Shown: one piece after another, positions 12,100 to 23,639 of the stretch | Position numbering within the stretch: the stretch's first letter is position 1 | How the letters are laid out: the number at the start of each line of letters is the position of its first letter | DNA from: Epiperipatus broadwayi | Taxonomy: Eukaryota; Onychophora; Udeonychophora; Euonychophora; Peripatidae | Length of the DNA: 64,000 nucleotides | NCBI GenBank assembly: GCA_028023455.1 | Contig: JAQFVV010000055.1 | Span: 4,060,030 to 4,124,029 of the forward strand | Reading direction: 5' to 3' | The notes under the pieces: generated by a model | Told to the model about the DNA's origin: nothing | Database searches by the model: none | What the model saw: only the letters and a program-made list of their open reading frames with translations | Program-made: the position numbers and the translations under genes

Positions 12100-12330
12100 G
12101 TAGAGATAAAATGGTGGCTGATGGAGGATTGCATTAGATCCTAAGATCTAGGTGCAGTGCTCTCAGATCCAAGGCTCCTCATTGACGAAGGCCACAAGCC
12201 AAAAACTAGTCTGGGGATATTGGATGAGTAGGCACTAGATAGGGATTTTATGCACAAACCCCTGGCATCCATTGATTACTCTGGTTGGCACAGGGTGGCA
12301 CTACTGTATGGAGAGTTTTTCCTGTTTAAT
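12100..12330 (+). repeat. X-family repeat, ribozyme sense
   Basis: About half of the X unit, in the orientation that reads the ribozyme block 5' to 3'. It runs from a TAGATCCTAAGATCTAGG segment through the hammerhead-like block to the terminal CTACTGTATGGAGAGTTTT. X recurs at least eight times in the window. Confidence 0.85.
12165..12226 (+). ncRNA. Hammerhead-like block of X, core mutated
   Basis: Outer stem I ATCCAA/TTGGAT and inner stem I TCCTCA/TGGGGA are intact, as is the stem II pairing GGC-CACAA-GCC and stem III ACTAGT. The core has C3 to U (TTGACGA) and G12 to A (AAAA instead of GAAA), so this copy should be inactive. Confidence 0.45.
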
Positions 12331-12878
12331 AACAATACAAATGTAAATACTATATATTAGATTACAGAATTGTTATATAAAAATGATAATTTTTTTCTTG
12401 TTAGAAATAATATTAGTTTGTGAAATGCTTCTTTAATTAATCAATACCTTCTTAAAAGTATCCAATAAACTGAAAAAGTTTAAAAGTTGAAAATTATCAT
12501 TGAAAAAATCTATTTAAGATAAAATTACTTTCACAGATTTTATTCGGGTAATTTTTAGGACAACATATTTCCTTTTACGCATTTCACTAGAAAATTCATT
12601 TAAGATTATAAACTTTTAATGTATTCCAAAGTAAACTTCCTTGAAATATATTACTTTTACTTTAATGAAGTCTGGTATATAACCAGTTTGAACATTTTAT
12701 TCCAAGTATAAGTAACCAACATATCTTTCCTTTTAAACATACCCTAGATAAAAATGTTAAAGGAAGTTGCCATGACTACAGGTTGAGATTGTTGATAGTT
12801 TAACAGTTGATTGTTAGCAAATGAAATAATATATAAAAAAAACTTTTTTTAAATAATGCTTTTATATAAATAGCTGAA

Positions 12879-13492
12879 TACTTATATAAAGCTAAAACTT
12901 TAGTACATGCGCCTTGAGTGCTTAATTTTAGCAAGTGAGACCTCTACAAATCATAACACGAGATTCGACTTTATAAAGATAAGAGGGACCCTCTTATCTC
13001 TAACCTATTTTTCTTAATTATATAGGCAAATCTAAAGCATTTTGATTTGGGAGCATGAAGGTAATAAATTCTTCACTGATTAAGTCCACTATTTCTATTA
13101 ATAATAAACATTCACTAAATCTTTCGATTTACAACGAATCAATATTCAGATATTAAATTTAGAAATATTTTGAATCAATTTAAAGTTATAAATATTAATT
13201 CTTATTAAGTGCAATGTCAGCACGTAATACTTATATAAAGCTAAAACTTTAGTACATGCGCCTTGAGTGCTTAATTTTAGCAAGAGAGACCTCTACAAAT
13301 CATAACACAAGATTTGACTTTATAAAGATAAGAGGGACCCTCTTATCTCTAACCTATTTTTCTTAATTATATAGGTAAATCGAAAGATTTTGCGAATGTT
13401 AATGTTTAATAGAAATAGTGGACTTAATCAGTGAAGAATTTATTACCTTCATGCTCCCAAATCAAAATGCTTTAAATTTGCCTATATAATTA
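12879..13492. repeat. Rearranged duplicate arms of the nested element
   Basis: A block of about 145 bp at 12879-13022 is repeated directly at 13228-13372 and inverted at about 14393-14540. The adjoining block 13024-13132 is inverted at about 13374-13487. The boundary TATAAATATTAATT plus TTATTAAGTGCAATG occurs at 13187 and, inverted, at about 14578. The region has apparently been built by insertion or inversion of one element into its own kind. Confidence 0.7.
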
Positions 13493-13849
13493 AAAAACCA
13501 ACTCAAGCAAAGCATTTATCTAAAAGTTAATTGTTAGAAGAAGATTTGAAACTTTTAGACATCTGCATGTCTTTAAAGTCAGCTCTCCAACTGAAAAAAT
13601 CATATGGGCCTGAACTTAATTCAGATACTCCATATATTAGTAGGCTTAGCCATTTAATTTAGCCAAAGCCACAACAGCAAAATAATAATAGTAATAATAA
13701 AAAGTCAGATGTCACATGACTTATATATAGCTTGCACTTACAAATATGTAAAATTAAGAGTGTGCTAATAGCTCTAAACAAGCTTTTTTTTATTTATGAT
13801 AAATGCTACTACAAGAGAAGACATTCAAATCATTTTTATCTTGGATTGT

Positions 13850-13901
13850 CCCCATCCTCAGACCGGTTTCGACCTATGGGTCTCTTCAGTGAGGAGTTGG
13901 G
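13850..13901 (-). ncRNA. Hammerhead ribozyme, type I, complete core (family F)
   Basis: Reading the minus strand: stem I CCCA and UCCUCA; CUGAAGA (plus 13883-13889); stem II GACC-CAUA-GGUC; GAAA (plus 13867-13870); stem III ACCGGU; cleavage after GGUC (between plus 13861 and 13860); then UGAGGA and UGGG closing stem I. Every invariant core base is present, all stems pair without mismatch, and only a two-base AC bulge interrupts stem I. This is the best ribozyme candidate in the window. The self-complementary stem III is typical of forms thought to act as dimers. Confidence 0.85.
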
Positions 13902-14177
13902 ACATTAGATTTAAAAAACCAACTCAAGCAAAGCATTTATCTAAAAGTTAATTGTTAGAAGAAGATCTGAAACTTTTAGACATCTACATGTCTTTAAAGT
14001 CAGCTCTCCAACTGAAAAAATCATATGGAGTATCTGAATTAAGTTCAAGCCCATATGATTTTTTCAGTTGGAGAGCTGACTTTAAAGACATGTAGATGTC
14101 TAAAAGTTTCAGATCTTCTTCTAACAATTAACTTTTAGATAAATGCTTTGCTTGAGTTGGTTTTTTAAATCTAATGT

Positions 14178-14228
14178 CCCAACTCCTCACTGAAGAGACC
14201 CATAGGTCGAACCAGTCTGAGGATGGGG
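14178..14228 (+). ncRNA. Damaged hammerhead copy (family F)
   Basis: The inverted partner of the block at 13850-13901. Stem I, CTGAAGA and stem II GACC-CATA-GGTC are unchanged, but GAAACCGG has become GAACCAG, removing a core A and breaking stem III. It should be inactive. Confidence 0.6.
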
Positions 14229-14587
14229 ACAATCCAAGATAAAAATGATTTGAATGTCTTCTCTTGTAGTAGCATTTATCATAAATAAAAAAAAGCTTGT
14301 TTAGAGCTATTAGCATGCTCTTAATTTTACATATTTGTAAGTGCAAGCTATATATAAGTCATGTGACATCTGACTTGTTATTATTACTATTATATAATTA
14401 AGAAAAATAGGTTAGAGATAAGAGGGTCCCTCTTATCTTTATAAAGTCGAATCTCGTATTATGATTTGTAGAGGTCTCTCTTGCTAAAATTAAGCACTCA
14501 AGGCACATGTACTAAAGTTTTAGCTTTATATAATTTTTACGTGCTGACATTGCACTTAATAAAAATTAATATTTATAAATAGCTGAA

Positions 14588-14898
14588 CTAAAAAGTATGT
14601 ACCAATTAACAAAGTAATCCACCTTTTGATTATTTTGTCATTCTTGGAAAATATCTTAAGAATCTAAACTTGTTATAAAACAATTGGAAATTGCAGGAAT
14701 ATTGTCAATTCATAAAAGCATTTGAGGCTCAAATAAATTATAAAAATCAAAAAGGCCTCAAATGCTTTTATAAAATGATTATATTTCTGCAATTTCCAAT
14801 GTTTTATAATAAGTTAAAATTCTTAAGATCTCTGATATTTTCCAAGAAAGGCAAATTAACCAAGAGGAGTATTACTGTATTATTTTATACTTTTTAGT
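14588..14898. repeat. Hairpin repeat, 150-bp arms
   Basis: ACTAAAAAGTAT at the left end is inverted at the right end. The arms continue through GGAAATTGCAG and a GCATTTGAGGC stem to a loop near 14731-14756. This is the inner part of the foldback element at 12833-14935. Confidence 0.8.
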
Positions 14899-15034
14899 CA
14901 GCTAGTCGCATAAAAGCATTATTTAAAAATCTTTTTTACATGTTATTTTTTTTCTTTTTAGTTGTACATACTATTACTTCAAATGATCAAATTTCAGTGT
15001 TAACCTTCTTATCATACAAACTCTGCTTGGTCGA

Positions 15035-15720
15035 ATGAGTAAAAACTCTAAACTTTTGATTGGTCAATTACAGAATCAGCAGTAAAATATATTCATCTTT
15101 TAATATTAGATTCGTTTGTAAAAAGCAAATTAATAATTTGTCAGAATATAAAAGTGAATAAAAGTTTTTTTAAAAATAAATTTCTATTTATAATTATGAA
15201 AATATTTTATAGTGGATAACCTAAAAAGAATGTTCATAACCTATTAGAAAGTGTTGCATATGTCATTCATTTTCTTTCTCAATTTATGTTCATGTAAAAG
15301 TAAATAATTTTTACTAAAATCGTAACTATTTTTCTAAAATAATTTTATTTTCAGCATATTTTATCAAAATAATTTATAATATGTAAAAAAAAAATACTAA
15401 AAAAAAAAAACTCTAAAACATTCATTTTCATTTTCAAAATCAAAACAAAGAAGTTGGAGCAGTGAAAGTTATTGGCAGGCACTCTTCTTTCTTCAAATTG
15501 AGAACCAACCAATCAGCATCTAGGAAAATCTGCCTTCTCCCATTGTTGTAGCATCAAATTTAAATATTATTGATTTTTTACTTGTAAAATAATTCAGAGG
15601 GCAGCATCTTACTGTACTTTTTAAGCTTTAAAATGATCATAGATTCACTATGATAACATAAATATTGCCAGTTTTAAAGTGAGTTAAAGCCATCATCGAG
15701 TTTACTTGAAGCAAACAGTA
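15035..15720 (+). repeat. Dispersed repeat Z, copy 1
   Basis: Shares order and sequence over about 650 bp, with many differences, with 47745-48400. Landmarks are TTTTGATTGGTCAATTA at the start, TTCATGTAAAAGTAAA, ACCAACCAATCAGCA and TTAAATTTAAATATT. Two CCAAT-type boxes in opposite orientation give it a promoter-like look, but this is not evidence of function. There is no coding frame, and the type of element is unknown. Confidence 0.7.
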
Positions 15721-18510
15721 AGAGAGTTAAAATCTTATTTAAAAATGATTAAAACTAAAAAAACTACAAAAATTATAATTTAATAATAAGATATAAAAAT
15801 AAAAAATATGTCCTCTATCATGTTCTATATTTAAATATCATGTGATCATCTATTATATAAAAATATGTATTGGCTTTTTAATTAATTCTCTAATCTTTTT
15901 ACACATTGTAATGATCCAGAGAAGAGCTTAACGTCATCTGCACTACAGGGCGCCATCTAGGCATTTGAACCTAGAAAAATTTATAAAGTAGGCAGATATG
16001 TAAGTCAAAAAAAAATTTTTTTTATTTTATATATTTTGATATCCGGTCGTTAGCCCATGTCACTAGCTCAAGGAGTAGCAGAGATTAAATAATATAATAA
16101 ATTCTTATCTAAGAATATTTTAAAAAAAGAATAAAATAAGCCACTGCCAGTAATTAACATACAAACATTTATTTACGCACATATATATAAAATTTAACAT
16201 TTTTATTTTAGTATGTTTATTTTAGATTTTAATTTGATTTTAGAATTTAAATTTACATTTTAATTTTTATAATATTATAATTTTACATTTTAATTTTTTA
16301 TAAGTTCGCACAGATGGGTTTATAAAAGTTTGTTTTATAATGTTGAGTATAGATCGGTTACATAGATTACACGGTTAAAAACATTTCAAAATAAACATAA
16401 ATGATCAAAATACAAAGTCATTGATACCGACAATTGCAGAGGGAAATTTATAAGTAACCCAATAGCATTCACCATAAGATGCTTGCATTGACACCAATAA
16501 CTTAAAAGACATCCGAATAAATACATTTTAGATACTCACCATAAGGTATCATTATTTATCGAATGTCTATATATTTTGATCCAATATGAAAACCCAAAAC
16601 ATAATTAACCGATAACAAATCCATGCAAGCGTCTATAAACAACTTAAATTTAATGCATTTTTATTTAGTATCGAGTATGAATAGACTACATAGATTTGCA
16701 TTTGAAGATAAAACATTCTATCCCCATTTAACCTTAGGCTAAAAGTTCGCAGTCAACCTGGCATCAATCCATTTGATATATCGATGTATTCAATGTAATA
16801 CGACACAAAATAGGTTAAGATAAGACATTGACTCTCGTCAGATAGGAATATTACATCTATCTAACGAGAAGAACAATAAAAAAAAAACTCCATAGAAACG
16901 GACTGCGGTCATTTTGCCGACTTACAATCACATTCCCTAGGCAAGAGGAAGTGTGCGGCATATACAAGCGATTCTGCCCATAGCAAATCTTGCATTACAT
17001 CTACTAACTACATCAATATATCCAATCCATTGACCCAATTCAACAACGACACGAATAACCTAAGATTATCCTCCCCTAATATAACTTTACAAATCTATAT
17101 GGCCATTCATGCCCGACTTAAGTTTATCATTGATATATTTTAATTTATCAGAAAACAGAAATCATAATAAAACTTAAAGAACAAAAAATATATAAATGGA
17201 AATGATTTTACAAAAGAAATACATCAAATAAAATTATAACTAATTAACAAATAATTTAGTTTAGTCAGATAGGAATCTATTTCTACTTTTTTTTAAATAC
17301 AGGGAAAGTTTATATTTTAAAGCTCTTAATGTTTTCAAATGTTCATTAGTGTTTCAAAATGTTTTTAAAGTTCTTACAATTTTTAAAACATTCCTCTTTA
17401 TCCATTGCATGCCGTTTGGAATCCATGTTAAATCCCCGATGATCCTGTTGTCCTCAGTATAAGAAAAGCGATGTTTCATTTCTTTTTTTTATAACAACTG
17501 AAGGAATTGAAAGTGCGTCTTTCAATCCCTTCACCTCCAACTCTCCGACTTAACACATCTCCGTCTTCTAATTAATTAAACCAAAATCACTTTTCATTTC
17601 CAAATTTTTTCTTTTATACATAACTTAAGGATCCAATGGACATTACATCATCGATATGATGGTCTTTTCGCTGAGGTCCGATTCCATTGTTTTTCTCTCC
17701 TATCTGACCATGCTTATACATTTAAATGCCCAAGACTAGTTTACATTTGACTAATTAAATTAATCATTTCCATTTTTTCAATAAGATTAATTACTTTGTT
17801 TTGTACAAACTTAGATATATTTTTATCTTTAAATCTTTATAAGTTTTTGTTTTTAAAATACCTTTTCTATTTTTAATAAAGTTTTATTTTAATAATTTTT
17901 TTTATCTGTGTGATTTTATATATATGAGTTTAGTATAGAATTTTAATTTTCAATTTTTAATTCTTAAAAAGGAAGTTTTATTTGCGAACTTTTATTCTTT
18001 TCATGTTTACTAATAAAAAAACAATGTAACGAACATATGTGCCCGTTACAACATTTATTATTTTTTCACAAAATATTTATGAAATATTAATTATTTCAGA
18101 TGAATAATTCAAATTTTAATAGAAAATATTTACTTTTAATTAATTGAGTTAAATGAATATATTAACAAAATTTTACTTTAGAAATGTAATATTTCTGTTG
18201 GCTTAGTAAAAGATACTTCTGGGGAAAAAATTTGAGAGCTCGAGTTTTAAAAGAGAACAGAATTTTTTTCATTTAAAAATTCAAAAATATGGACATCCCG
18301 GCAGAAATGGGTCAAGTTAATATAAATTTCATAGGTAGTGCTTTTCCTCTTTAATAGAATTTATTATCCAATTTTATACTGGTTTGTTGTTTATATAGAT
18401 TTTCTTTTTTAATAAGTTTGCTTTAATGAAAGGTTTTCATTCAACATATGACTGATTTTGTAATCATAGAGAACAAAAATAATACTAGATAATATTATTT
18501 GTGAGGCTTA
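15721..18510. other. Unassigned DNA, part less AT-rich
   Basis: No gene recognised. The stretch at about 16380-17130 is less AT-rich than its surroundings and has the word GTCAGATAGGAAT at 16837 and 17267 and its partial inverse at about 17699. At 18026 there is a small palindromic word, GTAACG...CGTTAC. These hint at a decayed element, but no termini could be established. Confidence 0.4.
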
Positions 18511-18521
18511 TCACATAATTT

Positions 18522-18720
18522 GACAGATGGTTCAGTTGGTTAGAGCGTTACCTTAAAATTCAATACTCATGATAATCTAAGGGTTCAGGTTTGAATCCCA
18601 TGCTAGTAGTGTCACTGGTCAGGTGATCAACACCTGAAGAAGAGGGAAGAATAATACCTCTCAAAACTGTGCATATGCTAACTTGTTTGAAGTGCTATTA
18701 CTAACCATTGAATGAATTTG
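18522..18720 (+). mobile_element. tRNA-derived SINE
   Basis: The head has an A box (GGTTCAGTTGGTTAGAGCG, near 18530) and a B box (GGTTTGAATCC, near 18588), the internal RNA polymerase III promoter of tRNAs. The spacing is longer than in a mature tRNA and the stems do not close, so it is not a working tRNA. The body downstream (AAGAGGGAAGAATA ... GTGCTATTACTAA) recurs at 50085-50295, confirming a dispersed SINE. Confidence 0.8.
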
Positions 18721-19417
18721 AAATATATGAATAAAGTTAAATTTTTCTAAAGACAGTCGATACTCATATTAGATGATAGAAATAGTCCAATATAAAAATA
18801 CAATTTAAATACAGTGTTTGGAAATGCCTTGTTCCTAATATGTTAGCATGTATGTGTATATTAAAATATTTTATATATATAAATGATTGAAATCGTTTTC
18901 ACATTTTTTCATGTGTGATGCTGTTTTTAGTTGCTAATGCTGGTGTTTCAAGTAAATTTTGCCTCCCACTGTTTGGAAAGTATGGGTGGCTACAAATAAC
19001 TGTACCTAGTGCACTAATAACAGCTACTAAATACCGTCACATTACCCAGGCAACTTGAAAGTGAGGTTCAGCTCATATCCTAGCAAGCAAATAAACACAT
19101 ACATACATGAAAAAAGACCAAAATCTGCATTCGTTTATACATATTCTATGATACATTTTATCTAATGTATTATCCGTGATATGAAATTCTATAACTCTAA
19201 CCAAAGAAATATTAAAACTTTTCTTAATGAACAAACCTCACATGTTTTAAAAGTTATTAGCGTCTAATTCATCATTTACTAATGTTGCCAATACGAAATA
19301 TCATCTCCATAATCTTGAAAATCAATATTTGACTGTTACGGTTGATCTAAAAAGGAATAGTTTTTCATTTCCTAGTCTGCATTTTCATATCTGCACTGTG
19401 GTTCCATTTTCAGTATA

Positions 19418-19530
19418 GAATTCATGGCACTGTTGTGTAGCACATCAACTTGCAATGCATGGACCTGAGTTTGAATCTGGACTAGATAAAAACTTAAAAA
19501 TTTTAACCAGCGTTAAAATTTTTTCAAATA
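19418..19530 (+). mobile_element. tRNA-like SINE head
   Basis: A degenerate A-box region (TGTTGTGTAGCAC), an ACTTGCAAT stretch resembling an Ala-type anticodon loop and a B box GAGTTTGAATC lie at tRNA-like spacing. They are followed by CTAGATAAAAAC, which is similar to the sequence after the tRNA-like head at 44390. Confidence 0.5.
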
Positions 19531-19880
19531 ATTGGTCCATTATCTACATAGATGGATTCTAATTAAGAGCTATCTGTGTGGTTTTGCCTGAAGTGGAATA
19601 TTTACCGACTGTTTCACCTTACCTTACAGGTAATTTTAATTTGTCAACTCCTGTTATCTACTTTTTTAAAATTAACGAGAAAAAAATAATCATATTTTGC
19701 ACTCTTAAAGTATATTTAGCATAATCTGAATTGATGGTTGTATTCAAACTTTAAAATGTAAACATTTTTTTTCAAAATTTCCAATGTAGTTTATTAATTT
19801 GACTATAGACGTCATGATGTTACAAAACGAAAATGATTTATTGCATTATCGTTTTACTTCCTGATGCGTACAGAGGAAGG

Positions 19881-20005
19881 AGGAAAATCTTAGTAAAATG
19901 GGTTACTTTAACCTTTTTGTATGTTTTTACGATTTTTTTTCTCCATTTAAGAAAGGAAAATCTTAGTAAAATGGGTTACTTTAATCTTTTTGTATGTTTT
20001 TATGA
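19881..20005. repeat. 73-bp tandem duplication
   Basis: A segment starting AGGAAAATCTTAGTAAAATG is present at 19881 and 19954 with few changes. The second copy ends in a 10-C run. The 79-codon frame here is a by-product of the duplication. Confidence 0.85.
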
Positions 20006-20059
20006 CCCCCCCCCCTCAATTAAGAAATATTGTTATATTGGTAGTGTTTTAAAGAACTA

Positions 20060-20670
20060 TTCGATTGCATAAATTGAGAAGAACAATAGAGAGACTTTAG
20101 AACACTCAACGAAATGTGGAAAGATGTAGGTTAGGAGTAACAAGAAGAGATCGAAAATAAAATACATATGTGAGAGAATAAACCGGTATTATTAACATCA
20201 TTGAAATAATTAAAAGACTGAAGTGGAGTTGGGACGGTCAGCACGAAATGCATCTTGGGGGTCATTTGTCTTTTATTATATCTTTATTTATATGAATTTG
20301 AAAAGAATGGGGAAGTGTGGAGGTATTTATTATATTTATAAAGTTATTACATTCGGGACAGAGAAAGGTGAATAACTCCGTGTGTGTAAAATTAAAAAAT
20401 CAGATATATTAATCTTTAACTGAGGTTTAAAGTTTATATCTCTGCTAGAGATAATCTCTAGTTTCGAAAATGATTAGTAATAATCATTAGCGTATTTATC
20501 TGAAATAGATGGCGTCAAAGTTGTGAGTGGAAGGAGTTTGACAATGGTAAATGAAAATGTAATAATAGATGAACAGTTGAAATATTAAAATAGATTCCAA
20601 AAGATTGTAAAAGACCTAGAAAAAGACCACATATGAAATGGATGGATGAAATGTTTGAAAATGGTGATAT
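20060..20670 (+). pseudogene. RTE fragment interrupted by a V1 repeat
   Basis: Translation with frame breaks gives the C-terminal RTE pattern: RRTIERL, VTRRDRK and IKRLKWSW, then after the interruption the RPRKRPHMKWMDEM region. Coding resemblance stops near 20240 and resumes near 20556, with about 20 bp of RTE sequence missing between. The copy has many stops and is inactive. Confidence 0.75.
20240..20555 (+). repeat. V1 repeat inserted in RTE
   Basis: Starts inside the ribozyme block (GCACGAAATGCATCTTGGG) and continues with the V1 body: the AATAACTCCGTGTGTG region, the GATAATCTCTAG region and ATGGCGTCAAAGTTG. The order matches the tandem unit at 2208-2748. The upstream CUGANGA box is missing, so only the 3' half of the ribozyme is present. 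Confidence 0.7.
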
Positions 20671-20679
20671 GCTATGTTT

Positions 20680-21495
20680 ATGTTTGAATTTATTTTTTTT
20701 TTTTAATGATAAATTTTATAATTAAAATGTACATTTACATTCTATATCTCTGTAATATATTTATTTAACTTAAATTTTAATCTAATGTAATTTTTTGTTC
20801 TTAATTATATAGGGGTTTTTTTTTTTAATTTTAAAATTGTTTAAAAACATAAATTCTAATATAAATATCAAAGTATATGCAAACAATTAAGTTTTTTGAA
20901 AATAAATTAAGAATTACGTATATATAAATTGTTTCTATTGTATTCATATATATATATATGCGGGAACTACCTACCCATCTCTACCCTGTTATTCAACTAC
21001 AAGATCAAGTAGAATGAATAACTAATTTCATTAATGCAATGATTATTTTTATTAGTGACCTGCAGTAATTATCCTAGGCCCCACATCAGGAGCAATTAGC
21101 CACATACAGCCTCATATGAATATGTTAAAAGAAAAAATGCATTAGACTATTATAAAAAGATGATTAAATTGATAGTCATTCGTTATATTTCCTAATCACC
21201 CTATTTTGATCTCAATCTTCACCACGGTCGGCCAAACTTGGCCTATGTAAAGGAAAGCTCTATGAACTTTAAGCTCCACTTTCATAGAAAGATCCCTTGC
21301 ACGACCTTTATAGAGATGTACACCCAACATTCTCTTACAGGTTATCCCATATACCAACTCTTAATTCTAATTATCAAAGTGAATAGTATATATTACAATA
21401 AATACACACTTATAATTAAGATTTCTTATTCATATTGACTATGGAGTGAGATAAGCAAAGACATCGAACACCAGTTATTTACTAAATATAAAAAA
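20680..21495. other. AT-rich unassigned DNA
   Basis: Nothing recognisable. A TA microsatellite lies at about 20947-20960. The 66-codon frame at 21238 has no domain. Confidence 0.4.
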
Positions 21496-21499
21496 AAAT

Positions 21500-21775
21500 C
21501 AAACTTTAATGGACGGACTTCAATCTCCACTCTCCGACTCTTCAGCCATCCATACCATTGAAAATCTGATGATGGAATGTCAAACCCTTGTTGATGCCAA
21601 TACTGTTGTTGTACCCATGTTGATCTTAAGTCACTCTGGCTGCTCATATATATTATCTCAATATGTCCCTCAAACAAGATTTTGAGCATTCCGTCATCAG
21701 ATTTTTCAATAGTATGGTTGGCTGAAGACTTGAGGGAAGAGAAGATTGACGTCTGTCTATTAAAATTTGAAGATT
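21500..21775. repeat. V2 palindrome
   Basis: Arms of about 80 bp (21500-21580 and about 21690-21775) are inverted copies, sharing CATTGAAAAATCTGATGA-like and ATGGTTGGCTGAAGA-like words. The right arm continues into the V2 body and its ribozyme block. The frame at 21426-21689 is a shadow of this palindrome. Confidence 0.7.
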
Positions 21776-21990
21776 TGCTATTTTACTATAAACTGAGCAA
21801 TGATAATATATGTGTATGGGAGCTGATGATCTGGACCAAATGATGAGTGCTGGTTCAGTACGAAATGCATATATTGGAGATCATTTATCTTATTCACTTG
21901 TATGTGGCCATGTGTATGAGATATATAAGATGGAGTGGATAGCTGAAGGAAGCTTGAAAGTGTGTCTTCAAATTTCCTTTAATTACATCT
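21690..21990 (+). repeat. V2 repeat, copy 1
   Basis: Similar to 43420-43690 both before and after the ribozyme block. Shared words include ATTAAAATTTGAAGATTTGCT-like and CACTTGTATGTGG. The body does not resemble V1, yet the ribozyme block is nearly the same. Confidence 0.7.
21828..21882 (+). ncRNA. Hammerhead-like ribozyme (V2, copy 1)
   Basis: Stem I pairs GATCT with AGATC and CCAA with TTGG. Stem II is a 6-bp hairpin, GTGCTG-GTT-CAGTAC. GAAA and stem III TGCA follow. The core box is ATGATGA instead of CTGATGA, and two extra bases sit between the cleavage site and TTGG, so this copy is probably inactive. Confidence 0.55.
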
Positions 21991-22039
21991 TTCTTTCTTT
22001 TTTTTTTTACATCTTAAAAGTTCGGTATTTACAATATAC

Positions 22040-23625
22040 TAGTATTGAAATGGAAAGAAGATTTCTATCAAGAATTATATAGTAATAAAGAACAAGTACC
22101 TCCTATATCTATTATATCTTCCGAATTGTCCGGAATTTTAAATGAAGAAGTGAGACATGCAACTAAATTTATGAAGAAATGAAAGGCTCGGTAATGATGG
22201 AATTATAATTGATATATTAAAAGAAGCAGATTTTTTTTTTTTTAGCAAAGTTATATACCAAATGTCTAAATGATAAAGATGTACCAGATGATTGCAAGAA
22301 TGCAGTATTAACATTAATATTTTAAAAAGGTAATAAAGAAGATATTAGAAATTACAGACCTATCAGCCTTTTATCAGTTTTATACAAAAAATTTACCAAG
22401 ATAATTACAACTCGTCTACAGAGAACATTGGATTTCCACCAACCAAGAGAACAAGCTGGATTTAAAAGTGGTTTTAGTAGAGTAGATCAAATCCAGGTAT
22501 TAAGAGAAGTTATAGAAAGGACAAATGAATATGAGTTGCCATTATGCTTTGGATTTGTAGATTTTGAAAAGGCATTTGATTCTATAAACATTTCTTCAGT
22601 GATTAAAGCATTGGATCATTAAGGTATAGATCCAGGATATTGTCATATTTTAAAGAATATTTATAAAAATGCAACAGCAACAATTAGATTACATAATGAT
22701 ACTAGGAAAGTCAACATTGAGAAGGGTGTAAGGCAAAGTGACTCCATATCTCCAAAACTTTTTACAGCAGTGCTGCAAGAAGTATTTTGTGAATTAAAAT
22801 GGGGATCTAAAGGAATGAAAGTAAATAGATTATTTAAGTCATTTAGATTTTGTGGGTGATGTAGTTGTTTTTGTGAATAATGCTTTAGAGCTGCAGGAAA
22901 TGTTTCAGGAGTTATCAAATGAAAGTAGGAAAATAGGACTAAAGATTAATGTTAAAAAGACTAAAGTAATGATCAATGGGTATTTTTCAAAATATGAAAA
23001 TAACGATTGATTATGATGAGTTAGAAGAAGTTAACAGTTACAAATACCTTGATCAGATTATTAATACAGATGGAAACATAATGGATGAAATTAGTCATAG
23101 AATTAAACTTGGTTGGAGTGCTGTTGGTAGAAATAACTTGATACTAAAAGGAAATATGCCTATATGTTTGAAAAGAAAGGTTTTTAATAAATGTGTTTTA
23201 CCAGTTCTTACTTATGGATCTGAGACTTGGACACTTAATAGAAGAGCAATACAGAGACTTCAGACCACTCAAAGAAGTATGGAGAGATGCATGTTATGAG
23301 TAACAAGAAGAGATCGAAAATGCAATATATGTGTATGAGAACAAACAGGGGTTACTGACCTTATTAAAAAAGTTAAAAGACTGAAGTGGAGTTGGGCTGG
23401 ACATATTGCTAGAAGAGATGATAATAGATGGACAATTGAAATCTTAAATTGGATTCCAAGAGATTTAAACGACCCAGAAAGAGACCACATGTGAGAAGGA
23501 TGGATGAAATAAAAAAGTGTGCAGGGATGATGTGGAGAAGAGAAGCTAAAGATCGGAGAAGATGGTTTGAACTTGGAGAAATCTTCATCCTTTAGTGGAT
23601 TGATAATGGTTGATGATGATGAGTA
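22040..23625 (+). pseudogene. RTE retrotransposon, 5'-truncated and decayed
   Basis: Corresponds to nearly the same stretch as the intact copy at 62342-64000. Recognisable pieces in order are EDFYQELYSN, NYRPISLLSVLYK, the QAGFKSGF region with FVDFEKAFDS (22428-22622), RQ-D-ISPKLF near 22730, and 22976-23299 with VLTYGSETWTLNRRAIQRLQ. The FADD box near 22845-22860 is disrupted. Stops and frameshifts break it at least six times. The 3' end is GGTTGATGATGATGAG near 23609-23625, the short RTE-type tail. Confidence 0.9.
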
Positions 23626-23639
23626 TTGGATTTATTAAA

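Larger units (their letters stand above)
13681..14392. repeat. 700-bp palindrome carrying two ribozyme blocks (family F)
   Basis: Left arm about 13681-14028 and right arm about 14051-14392 are near-perfect inverted copies with a 22-bp spacer. Each arm holds one hammerhead block, so they face opposite strands. The left arm's copy (minus strand) is intact; the right arm's copy has lost one A of GAAA and changed stem III. High arm similarity implies either a young element or ongoing arm-to-arm conversion. Confidence 0.85.
12833..14935. mobile_element. Foldback element split by a nested insertion
   Basis: The outer ends are inverted copies: about 12833-12876 against 14895-14935, sharing AAATAATGCTTTTAT. 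The hairpin at 14588-14898 is the rest of the same element. The nested insertion is bounded by the identical 13-mer ATAAATAGCTGAA at 12866-12878 and 14575-14587. Removing the insertion rejoins the outer arms. There is no transposase, so it is a non-autonomous foldback element. The 72-codon frame at 14128-14346 lies in the inner palindrome and is not a gene. Confidence 0.7.
18721..20055. other. AT-rich unassigned DNA
   Basis: Apart from a SINE-like head and a tandem duplication, listed separately, no feature is recognised. A run of 10 C lies at 20006-20015. Confidence 0.4.

Noticed and set aside
18026-18052. Palindromic word as an LTR end
   Set aside because: Only a short self-complementary stretch; no paired LTR, primer-binding site or polyprotein sequence was found.
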